Source: JAWLDB01 sp041686915 (GTDB lineage: Bacteria; Bacillota; UBA994; UBA5500). From it: a stretch of 11,850 nucleotides of DNA. The DNA lies in contig JAWLDB010000075.1 of assembly GCA_041686915.1 (NCBI GenBank), positions 1 to 11,850 on the forward strand. Reading direction: 5' to 3'. Position numbers and translations under genes: made by a program. The notes beneath the pieces are model-generated. The model made no database searches. It saw nothing but the letters and a program-made list of their open reading frames with translations, and was not told the DNA's origin. Shown here piece after piece: positions 1 through 5,846 of this stretch (position 1 is its first letter; each line of letters opens with the position of its first letter).

Positions 1-215
1 TGCGCTGTCAGACAGCCTGTCCGCAGAATGCAGGTCGTGCCAACGTAGTGGAAATGACGGATGTCTTTACTGAAGATGAGCTCGGGCTGATTCTGAGCGG
101 GGGCGAGCTGGGCGATCTGCCTCAGCGGACAAGAGATACCCTTATGTCCTTGCAGTTAGCCGACGCTCATCAGCAGAAGATACTTCCGCGAAATCTGGCC
201 GTCCTGCTGAGATAG
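1..215 (+). CDS. C-terminal part of an iron-sulfur protein, epoxyqueuosine reductase (QueG)-like
   Basis: The gene is cut by the left window edge. An open frame from base 3 to the TAG at 213-215 gives 70 residues. It opens with RCQTACPQNAG, whose Cys-x3-Cys-Pro is the usual end of a ferredoxin-type [4Fe-4S] motif. A helical tail follows, with FTEDEL and near the end LPRNLAVLLR. This Cys-Pro plus 'RN-A-LL' tail resembles the C-terminus of double-cluster 4Fe-4S proteins in the epoxyqueuosine reductase (QueG) group, which act in tRNA queuosine synthesis. The cobalamin-binding part of that family cannot be seen here, so a generic 4Fe-4S double-cluster protein is equally possible. A strong terminator follows the stop after about 30 bases, so this is the last gene of its transcript. 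Confidence 0.55.
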   Translation, partial: RCQTACPQNAGRANVVEMTDVFTEDELGLILSGGELGDLPQRTRDTLMSLQLADAHQQKILPRNLAVLLR

Positions 216-243
216 CAAGCATAACTGATTAAGTAAGGCTGAT

Positions 244-282
244 ACATAAGAGGCGCTACCTGTCGGGTAGTGCCTTTTATGT
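244..282 (+). terminator. Intrinsic terminator after the iron-sulfur protein gene
   Basis: Bases 244-260 pair with 266-282 over 17 positions, counting two G:U pairs, around the 5-base loop TGTCG. The 3' arm contains TTTT at 275-278, straight after the GC-rich core stem (251-260 with 266-275). It lies between two convergent genes and fits best as a plus-strand terminator. The minus-strand reading has a poorer U run, so use by the hydrolase gene is less certain. Confidence 0.8.
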
Positions 283-290
283 CTAGACGC

Positions 291-1775
291 CTATCTAACC
301 TGAACGCTTACCTCGGGATACTCAGGTGAGTTGCCGGCAAGCAAAGGCTCTTCCATTCCTTTCAGGTGTTTATTGAAGAAAGAGACGACGTAGTCGTTCA
401 GAATCTGCGTCTGACGGGCGGCCTTGATTGGTCCCAATAACCCTACGGCCTTCCCGACATGTGGCAGGATGACGCTGAAGTCCATGAAGTTCATGTGTTT
501 GACCCCATCGATACTTACCACGGTGTAATCATCCTCGTTCTCTGCATACCCGTCACCAACTGACGGCCCATCTTCTGCCCCAGTCATAACCATGAAGGGT
601 TGTGTTATGGCCTCGTCCACCGTGTCACCAAAGGGGGTGCCGTCCAGATTGACAAAAGCCTTGAAGCGGTCGTCCCGCAGGCTGGCCTGGCCGGCGGCAG
701 CTCCGCCAAACGAGTGTCCGAACACCCCCATGTTGGTCGTGTCCAGACGTCCCTCCAGGATGCTCGGTATGCTCCCATCGTTGAGCTTGGTAATCTGGTC
801 AGCAACAAAGCGCAGATCCCCGCTCCAGGCACGTACGTTGTCTGTATTGGCGACACAATTGCGGATGAGCGTCCGCTGGAACTCTGGTTTGCTAGTATCC
901 CCCACCTCTCTTTTGGCGACCTCTATAGCTTGCGAGCTATCTTCGACCAGCATGGTGAAACGCTCAGGATCATATGGCAATACGCTACCGTCGGAGTAGA
1001 TGACAGCAAAGTCGTCGGACGGGTGGCTGACAGCGAAGACAACATAGCCGTGGCTAGCCAGTTCCTCCATCTGGATGGCATTCTGGCCATTGAACATTCC
1101 TGCCCCTCCAGAGAACAGAACGACCGGATACTTGTTTGCATTATCTGCAGCTTCGGTATCCAGATAACTATTTGTCCGAATCAGGCCAAACTGCTGAAAC
1201 AGGTCTGCCGGTAGACCTTGCTGACGGGAGAATAGTCGTACTGCCTGTCGGCTGTCCAGCCACCTGGCTCGTTCTTTACCCCCGATGTCTAATGCAGGGT
1301 ACCAGGCCTGTACAGCTATCTTTTGCGCTGAGGATGTACCTGTCAATAGATCGCGCCGGGATGGGTCCGTGAAATCTATTCTAATAGTGCCCACCTTGTC
1401 AGGTCCGCCTGGCTGGGGTAGGTGAACAACGGGCAGGATCATCGGTAATGCCGAAGCGAGCACGAAGCAAATACAGAGGCCAGTAATCCCGAGGTTTTTA
1501 ACCACTGGGCACGCTGCTTTGCGAGTTGACACTGGTTTGCGCAAGCTCAAAGCCAGGAGACCTAGTGCTAGGCCGTAGGCAGGTACCATGACTATACGGA
1601 AACCTGCAGCCACAATGGTGACAGTTGAGAGTATGACAGCCAGTGTCGCTAGTGCAACTCTCAGTCTGGCCCTCCTGAGGATAGATATAATTGAAAGGAA
1701 CAACACAAAGAGCAGTAAAATCTCAAGTGAATGCAAGCTACTCACCTCTATGTTTTTCGTACCGACTGCAGTCAC
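291..1775 (-). CDS. Membrane-anchored alpha/beta hydrolase, PAF-acetylhydrolase-like
   Basis: This 494-residue protein has about four N-terminal membrane segments (roughly residues 17-33, 38-57, 61-78 and 95-117), then an alpha/beta hydrolase domain. The nucleophile elbow is GHSFGG (Ser355), followed by NLDG (Asp378) and VKHMNFMDF (His427). The Ser-Asp distance of 23 residues equals that of human LP-PLA2 (Ser273/Asp296), and the His context matches its VHQNF-ADF motif. Membership of the PAF-acetylhydrolase isoform II group, which are lipases/esterases, is therefore well supported. The physiological substrate is unknown, and an oxidised phospholipid, lipid ester or lipopeptide are all possible. 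The start given is GTG at 1775. An in-frame TTG at 1736 has a better SD (GAGGTG, spacer 6) and would give 481 residues. The gene is transcribed away from the DHH gene. Confidence 0.85.
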   Translation of the reverse strand: MTAVGTKNIEVSSLHSLEILLLFVLFLSIISILRRARLRVALATLAVILSTVTIVAAGFRIVMVPAYGLALGLLALSLRKPVSTRKAACPVVKNLGITGLCICFVLASALPMILPVVHLPQPGGPDKVGTIRIDFTDPSRRDLLTGTSSAQKIAVQAWYPALDIGGKERARWLDSRQAVRLFSRQQGLPADLFQQFGLIRTNSYLDTEAADNANKYPVVLFSGGAGMFNGQNAIQMEELASHGYVVFAVSHPSDDFAVIYSDGSVLPYDPERFTMLVEDSSQAIEVAKREVGDTSKPEFQRTLIRNCVANTDNVRAWSGDLRFVADQITKLNDGSIPSILEGRLDTTNMGVFGHSFGGAAAGQASLRDDRFKAFVNLDGTPFGDTVDEAITQPFMVMTGAEDGPSVGDGYAENEDDYTVVSIDGVKHMNFMDFSVILPHVGKAVGLLGPIKAARQTQILNDYVVSFFNKHLKGMEEPLLAGNSPEYPEVSVQVR

Positions 1776-1799
1776 AAATAATCTGTTTCCTGCTCCCTG

Positions 1800-1828
1800 A
1801 GTATAAGCTCTGGAATAGCTGGCATCTA
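1800..1828 (-). promoter_or_regulatory. Candidate promoter of the hydrolase gene
   Basis: Read on the minus strand, TATACT at 1805-1800 matches the -10 consensus at 5 of 6 bases. TAGATG at 1828-1823 is a poor -35 at 17-bp spacing. A weak -35 just downstream of a repeat array (1838-1866) is what an activator-dependent promoter would look like. This was judged by eye only. Confidence 0.4.
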
Positions 1829-1837
1829 TCGGCGTAG

Positions 1838-1866
1838 CTTACAATTGTCTTACAAGCACCTTACAA
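1838..1866. repeat. Three CTTACAA direct repeats at 11-bp spacing, probable response-regulator operator
   Basis: CTTACAA occurs at 1838-1844, 1849-1855 and 1860-1866, so the period is exactly 11 bp. On the minus strand this reads TTGTAAG three times, upstream of the candidate hydrolase -35. Tandem half-sites about one helical turn apart are the usual target of OmpR/PhoB-family regulators. The Bacillus PhoP box, TT-A-A repeats about 11 bp apart, is similar. Either divergent gene could be the target. The hydrolase fits better because of the position relative to its -10. Confidence 0.6.
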
Positions 1867-2103
1867 TCCATCGGATTTAGGTATTCGCTACTGCCTACAA
1901 CATGCGCGACCTGATTGAGGTTCTAAATGAGCTTACTCCTGTCCATCTCTTGGAGGGAAAGCCGTGGTGATTCGCGAACTAGGCATATCTAGTAGGGAGT
2001 CACTATAGAAACACCAGGGTGAGGAAAAGCTCACAGGTGGATGACCGCAGACACGAACTGTAACAGCGGTGTCACCTGGGATGAATGGTGGGAGGTAAAA
2101 GAT

Positions 2104-3057
2104 GTGGACATAGGGACCTTCTCAAAAGCGCTAACCGAACTGCCCGGACAGCGAACCTTAGTGCTCTGCCACGAGAACGCAGATGGAGACGCTTTAGGTT
2201 CTGCTTTAGCCATCGCCGACCTGATTGGGGGGCAAGTCGGAGTGCCTGGCCAGATTATGGAGCATTCGCTAGGATTTGCGCGTGCCATAGCAGCAGATAT
2301 CTGCATCGCTCCCAATCCTCTCGACTATGACCTAACCGTGATTGTAGATTGCGCCAGTGCAAGGCAGTTACCCGGTGTTTCCTTGCCTGAGCGCTTCCTG
2401 CTCATAGATCACCACACTGAAAACACACTTAAGCCCGCTGCAGCTATAGCCTTGCACCAGGTGGAAGACTCCACCTGTCAGTTGGTCTACCGGATTTACC
2501 GTGCCCTCGGGAGAACACTGACCCCTCGCTTGGCCCTCGCCCTGGCGGGCGGTATAGTCAGCGATACAGTAGGCCTAACGCGGGCGTCCAACCATACACT
2601 GGCTCAGCTCGCTGCAGTCCTGCAGGAAGGCAGTATCTCGCTCCCTGCGGTTCTCAGCGCCCTGCAACACTGTCCGCAGACCGATAAGCTGCAGCGCCTG
2701 CAGATAGCGTCGAGAGTGCAGGCTAGTACTGTCGGTAATCTGGCTTTTGCGTATGCCCAGGTGGATCCTGGCTACGAGTACTACGGCACCATGCTATTGC
2801 TCGACTTGGGCGCTGACATCGCCCTCTGTTATAGCCAACAGGGAGCAACCGTGGACATCCGCCTCGCAATTAGCCCTGCTGTTGAGACAATCAATGCTCA
2901 CGATCTGCTTAGTTCCGTTGTATCCGGTTGCACAGTGGAGACAAGCTGGGGTCATCAGCGGTTTGCTGGTTTGCGCGCTAAGGGCAAAGGCGAGCCTATC
3001 GTTCAGAAGACACAGCAACGAACACTCTCTCTTACGAGCCCTACGAACAAGGCGTAA
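2104..3057 (+). CDS. DHH-family phosphoesterase (NrnA/RecJ-like)
   Basis: This 317-residue protein has the DHH phosphoesterase metal-site motifs in order: HENADGD (residues 23-29), Asp82 in VDCAS, the DHH triad at 102-104 (IDHHTEN), and Asp154 in GIVSDT. Such enzymes hydrolyse short oligonucleotides, pAp or cyclic dinucleotides in the cytoplasm, using Mn2+. The C-terminal DHHA1-like part is short, and its usual glycine-rich GGGH motif is replaced by SWGHQRFAG (281-289), so the substrate is uncertain. The GTG at 2104 was chosen because GGGAGG sits 8 bases upstream. An in-frame ATG at 2041 has an SD-like AGGTGG directly against the start codon and would add 21 residues before the expected family start. 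The gene stands alone, closed by a terminator 14 bases after the stop. Confidence 0.85.
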   Translation: MDIGTFSKALTELPGQRTLVLCHENADGDALGSALAIADLIGGQVGVPGQIMEHSLGFARAIAADICIAPNPLDYDLTVIVDCASARQLPGVSLPERFLLIDHHTENTLKPAAAIALHQVEDSTCQLVYRIYRALGRTLTPRLALALAGGIVSDTVGLTRASNHTLAQLAAVLQEGSISLPAVLSALQHCPQTDKLQRLQIASRVQASTVGNLAFAYAQVDPGYEYYGTMLLLDLGADIALCYSQQGATVDIRLAISPAVETINAHDLLSSVVSGCTVETSWGHQRFAGLRAKGKGEPIVQKTQQRTLSLTSPTNKA

Positions 3058-3070
3058 GAAGAAAACACGA

Positions 3071-3106
3071 GGGATGTTCAGCATCGCGCGCTGAACATCC
3101 CTTTTT
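3071..3106 (+). terminator. Intrinsic terminator after the DHH gene
   Basis: A perfect 12-bp stem (3071-3082 with 3090-3101) with a 7-base loop is followed by TTTTT at 3102-3106. It begins 14 bases after the DHH stop codon and separates this gene from system 1. The stem core GGGATGTTCAG differs at one base from the terminator stem at the far end of system 1. Confidence 0.93.
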
Positions 3107-3128
3107 GCGTCTAGCCTGCAACAAGCTG

Positions 3129-3157
3129 TTGTCTGTCACCCGCTTTAACGGTAGCAT
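3129..3157 (+). promoter_or_regulatory. Candidate promoter of the first two-component operon
   Basis: TTGTCT (3129-3134) and TAGCAT (3152-3157) are 17 bp apart, each matching the sigma-A consensus at 4 of 6 bases. They lie just after the DHH terminator. The predicted 5' leader to the ATG at 3192 is about 28 bases. No TGTAA half-site is seen here, so this operon is probably not controlled through the operator found before the transporter. Confidence 0.5.
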
Positions 3158-3191
3158 GGTAGGGAGATAGACTTGGGCGGGGGGTATTAGC

Positions 3192-3890
3192 ATGTTCCGC
3201 ATTCTACTGGTGGAAGACGACGATAAGCTACGCAGCCTGATTGAGGGCAACCTGGCCAAATACGGTTTCACACCTCTGGTTGTCAAGGATTTCGGCAATG
3301 TAAAGCAGGAGGTCGTTAGCCTAAGCCCGGACTTAGTGCTGCTCGACGTTAACCTGCCGCAATACGATGGTTTCTACTGGTGTCGGCAGATCCGAAGCTT
3401 CTCGACTGTGCCGATCATCTTTCTTTCAGCCAGGGCAGGCGAGATGGATCAGATTATGGCAATGGAGAATGGGGGCGATGACTACGTCACCAAGCCTTTC
3501 AGTCTGGACGTGCTGGTGGCCAAGGTGCGCAGCGTCCTGCGCAGGGTGTACGGAGAGTACGCCGTCCCGGCACAGGGGGGTGGGGTCTGGCACGTTGCCG
3601 GCCTCACGCTGAACGAAGGCCGCCTGGAGGTGCACTACCAGGAACAGCTGTTGGAACTAAGCCCAACTGAGTTCCGCTTGCTCAGTATGCTCGCTCGTCG
3701 AGCTGGCAGGGTAGTGAAACGTCATGAGCTCCTGGAAGGACTTTGGGATAACATCGAGTTTGTAGACGAGAACACCTTGAATGTGAACATCGCCAGAGTG
3801 CGGCGTAAGTTGGAGGAGCTAGGGTATGCGGGTGAGATCATCACCAAACGCGGTGAAGGTTATCTTTTGTCCTGGAAGGATAACGCATGA
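3192..3890 (+). CDS. OmpR-family response regulator, BceR/GraR-type
   Basis: This 232-residue protein is the usual length for the family. The receiver domain (about 1-115) has the acidic pocket Glu8-Asp9-Asp10, phospho-acceptor Asp52 (LLDVNLP), Ser79 and Lys100 (TKP). The C-terminal half is a winged-helix DNA-binding domain (about 135-228) with LSPTEFRLL, the ENTLNVNIARVRRKL recognition-helix region and the RGEGY hairpin. The ATG at 3192 has a GGGGGG-type SD at 3179-3184. The ATGA overlap with the downstream kinase gene implies translational coupling. Sequence style and gene order place it with the BceR/GraR/YvcP group, which induce peptide-antibiotic ABC transporters. Its likely target is the TGACA-N4-TGTAA site before the transporter genes. 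The exact orthologue cannot be named from sequence alone. Confidence 0.92.
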   Translation: MFRILLVEDDDKLRSLIEGNLAKYGFTPLVVKDFGNVKQEVVSLSPDLVLLDVNLPQYDGFYWCRQIRSFSTVPIIFLSARAGEMDQIMAMENGGDDYVTKPFSLDVLVAKVRSVLRRVYGEYAVPAQGGGVWHVAGLTLNEGRLEVHYQEQLLELSPTEFRLLSMLARRAGRVVKRHELLEGLWDNIEFVDENTLNVNIARVRRKLEELGYAGEIITKRGEGYLLSWKDNA

Positions 3891-4957
3891 GCAAGCGACA
3901 GTTTCTGCTGGACCGCTGGCCTTACCTGCTATGCTATGCCTTATCATTGGGGCTAGTGCTGCTGATTGTGCAGCTTGACCTCTGGCAAGCCGGTACCAGC
4001 TTGCGGCTTGGCAACGTGCTATATATAGGGGTGCTAAGCAGCCTGCTCATGATTGGCTGGCTGCTTTACGATTACTATCGCCAACGGGCCCATTTCCAGG
4101 AGCTTGTAGAGCTGTGGGAGGCTGAAGGGGTGTCAACCCACGTGTTGCCAGAGCTCGCTGTCACGCATGAACAGCAATTGCATCAAGAGCTGCTCAAGCA
4201 GCAGCATCTGAGTTTCGCTGAGGCCCTTACCGGCTACCGGGAGCGCCAGGAGCTAAGGGTGCACTTTCTTAACCGTTGGGTGCATCAGATGAAGACCCCA
4301 GTCTCGGTTATGGACCTCTTGCTCCAGGAGCTGGAACAAGCGCCAACTAGCGATACCGTGGCGGAGAACCTGCGTGAGGAACTCGATAAGGTCGCCGCTG
4401 GTCTTGACCTGATGCTGCAGAGCTCCCGCCTGGAAGACTTCGACGCGGACTTCTCCATCCAGCAAGTGAACCTGCTGGACCTGGTTAGACAGGTGGTCAA
4501 CGAACAGAAGAAGCTGTTCATCCGTGCCCGGGTTTACCCCCGCGTGCAGGCGCCTGTCGATCAGATCCCGGTAGAAACGGACGCTAAGTGGCTGCGCTTC
4601 GTACTGCTACAGCTTCTGGTCAATGCCGTCAAATACTCGCGCCCGGAAGGTGGGCAAGCCGCCCGTGAAGTGGTGATTGCCCTGGAGCCGGGCGAGGTCG
4701 TGCGCGTTACCGTGCGTGACAGCGGCATTGGTATACCGGAACACGACCTGCCCCGTATCTTCGAGCCCTTCTTCACTGGAGAGAACGGGCGACGCTTCCC
4801 GCAAGCTACCGGAATCGGGCTGTACCTAAGCAAGCAAGTGCTGGACAGATTGGGGCACCGTATCACCGTTAACTCAAAGGTTGATGTGGGAAGTAGCTTC
4901 ACCATCAGCTTTCACCCCGCCGAGAACCTGCACACGCTGGTCAAGCAGGGTAGGTGA
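3887..4957 (+). CDS. Intramembrane-sensing histidine kinase, BceS-type
   Basis: This 356-residue kinase has two N-terminal membrane segments (about 12-30 and 42-62) joined by a loop of roughly 10 residues, so it has no extracytoplasmic sensor domain. A cytoplasmic linker leads to the H-box WVHQMKTPVS with His133, then the ATP-binding domain: N-box LVNAVKYS, G1 box DSGIGIPEHD, and the GIGLYLSK lid region. WVHQMKTP and the missing sensor domain are characteristic of BceS/GraS kinases, which sense through a partner ABC permease. Translation probably depends on coupling to the upstream regulator gene (4-base overlap, AAGGA SD). The stop codon at 4955-4957 is also the first three bases of the predicted operator. 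Confidence 0.92.
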   Translation: MSKRQFLLDRWPYLLCYALSLGLVLLIVQLDLWQAGTSLRLGNVLYIGVLSSLLMIGWLLYDYYRQRAHFQELVELWEAEGVSTHVLPELAVTHEQQLHQELLKQQHLSFAEALTGYRERQELRVHFLNRWVHQMKTPVSVMDLLLQELEQAPTSDTVAENLREELDKVAAGLDLMLQSSRLEDFDADFSIQQVNLLDLVRQVVNEQKKLFIRARVYPRVQAPVDQIPVETDAKWLRFVLLQLLVNAVKYSRPEGGQAAREVVIALEPGEVVRVTVRDSGIGIPEHDLPRIFEPFFTGENGRRFPQATGIGLYLSKQVLDRLGHRITVNSKVDVGSSFTISFHPAENLHTLVKQGR

Positions 4958-4968
4958 CAGGACTGTAA
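4955..4968 (+). promoter_or_regulatory. BceR-type operator, TGACA-N4-TGTAA
   Basis: TGACA (4955-4959), GGAC, TGTAA (4964-4968) matches exactly the TNACA-N4-TGTAA inverted repeat described, from memory, for BceR-type regulators. It overlaps the kinase stop codon and lies about 55 bp upstream of the candidate transporter -10. More TGTAA half-sites follow at 4985, 4990 (in tandem) and 5035. Confidence 0.7.
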
Positions 4969-5042
4969 GCTTCGGAAAACCGGCTGTAATGTAAAACAAT
5001 AGTTGCCCCTGCTGCTTTCGCCTATAGTAAGGACTGTAAGCT
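4959..5042 (+). repeat. 13-bp direct repeat AGGACTGTAAGCT, two copies
   Basis: Perfect copies lie at 4959-4971 and 5030-5042, 71 bp apart, both in the gap between the kinase and transporter genes. The first contains the right half of the operator. The second sits at the predicted transcription start of the transporter genes. Between them lie two TGTAA half-sites in tandem (4985-4994) and a tiny CGG-AAAA-CCG hairpin (4973-4982). Confidence 0.75.
5000..5028 (+). promoter_or_regulatory. Candidate inducible promoter of the first transporter operon
   Basis: TATAGT (5023-5028) matches the -10 consensus at 5 of 6 bases. At 17-bp spacing the -35 is TAGTTG, which is poor. TTGCCC (5003-5008) would leave only 14 bp. 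A good -10 with no good -35, just downstream of operator half-sites, suggests activation by the response regulator. Confidence 0.45.
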
Positions 5043-5063
5043 AATTCCGGGAGGTTGGTATCT

Positions 5064-5846
5064 GTGCATGTGCTGGAAGCGAAAGCTGTAAGCAAAGTAT
5101 ATGGTGGACGGTTGGGCAGTGTGCCCCTGCGCGCCCTGGACGGCGTCAGTCTACAGGTCAACAAGGGAGAGTTTGTTGGGGTGATGGGGCCTTCTGGCAG
5201 CGGCAAGACTACCTTGCTCAACACACTTGCGACTATTGACGAGCCTACTTCTGGTGCCATTGAGGTGAATGGCGTAAACCCGCGGCAACTGAAGGGTGAG
5301 AAGCTTGCTTTGTTCCGCAGGCGTGAGCTCGGGTTTATCTTTCAGGATTTCAATCTGTTGGACACACTCTCGCTCCGCGACAACATTGTCTTGCCCCTGG
5401 CCCTGGATAAGGTGCCCGTGGCCGAAATCGATCGCCGACTGAAAGAGGTGGCCGAGACGTTTGGCATCAGCGATGCTCTGGATAAACGTCCTGGAGAAAC
5501 CTCAGGCGGTCAGCAACAACGGGCTGCGGCAGCCAGGGCATTAATCCATCGCCCTTCGGTTATCCTGGCAGACGAACCGACTGGCAACCTGGATAGCAAG
5601 TCAGCCAAGGATTTGATGGAAACCCTGTCCCGGTTGAACGCGGAGCAGCAAGCGACTATCATCATGGTTACTCATGACCCACTGGTGGCCAGCTACTGTC
5701 AGCGCATTCTGTTCATCCGTGACGGGCGGATATATAACGAAGTTCGGCGGGGCAATAATCGCCATGCCTTCTTCCAACAGATTCTGGACGTGTTGTCGCT
5801 GATGGGAGGGAACAACCATGACCTTTCGGCAGTTGGCAGCAAATAA
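5064..5846 (+). CDS. ABC transporter ATP-binding protein, BceA-type
   Basis: This 260-residue ATPase has all nucleotide-binding motifs: Walker A GPSGSGKT (42-49), Q-loop Gln94, signature SGGQQQ (147-152), Walker B with Glu171 (LADEPTG), the D-loop NLDS and switch His204. The family forms the energising subunit of peptide-antibiotic detoxification transporters (BceA, VraF/VraD, MacB-like). The GTG at 5064 was chosen because GGGAGG (5049-5054) lies 9 bases upstream and the protein then begins with the usual MHVLEAKAVSKVYG style. A TTG at 5055 directly abuts the SD and is unlikely. The 3' end overlaps the permease gene by 29 bases, which points to co-translation. Its partner is the permease encoded next. 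Confidence 0.93.
   Translation: MHVLEAKAVSKVYGGRLGSVPLRALDGVSLQVNKGEFVGVMGPSGSGKTTLLNTLATIDEPTSGAIEVNGVNPRQLKGEKLALFRRRELGFIFQDFNLLDTLSLRDNIVLPLALDKVPVAEIDRRLKEVAETFGISDALDKRPGETSGGQQQRAAAARALIHRPSVILADEPTGNLDSKSAKDLMETLSRLNAEQQATIIMVTHDPLVASYCQRILFIRDGRIYNEVRRGNNRHAFFQQILDVLSLMGGNNHDLSAVGSK

Larger units (their letters stand above)
1776..2103. other. Intergenic region between the divergent hydrolase and DHH genes
   Basis: This 328-base gap holds the candidate hydrolase promoter and the CTTACAA array in its left part. The right part has no convincing promoter for the DHH gene. It contains a 22-codon frame (ATG 1902 to TGA 1970) and a 14-codon frame starting at GTG 1964 with a good SD (GGAGG at 1952-1956). 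A small inverted repeat, GTGAG/CTCAC, lies at 2019-2034. Neither short frame is supported as a gene. Confidence 0.5.

Noticed and set aside
600..1214. 204-codon open frame on the plus strand
   Set aside because: It is antisense to the hydrolase gene, whose catalytic motifs are clear. It has no SD and its translation shows no recognisable domain.
2041..2103. ATG start of the DHH gene 63 bases upstream
   Set aside because: Its SD-like AGGTGG abuts the start codon without a spacer, while GTG 2104 has GGGAGG at 8 bases and gives the usual distance to the first DHH motif.
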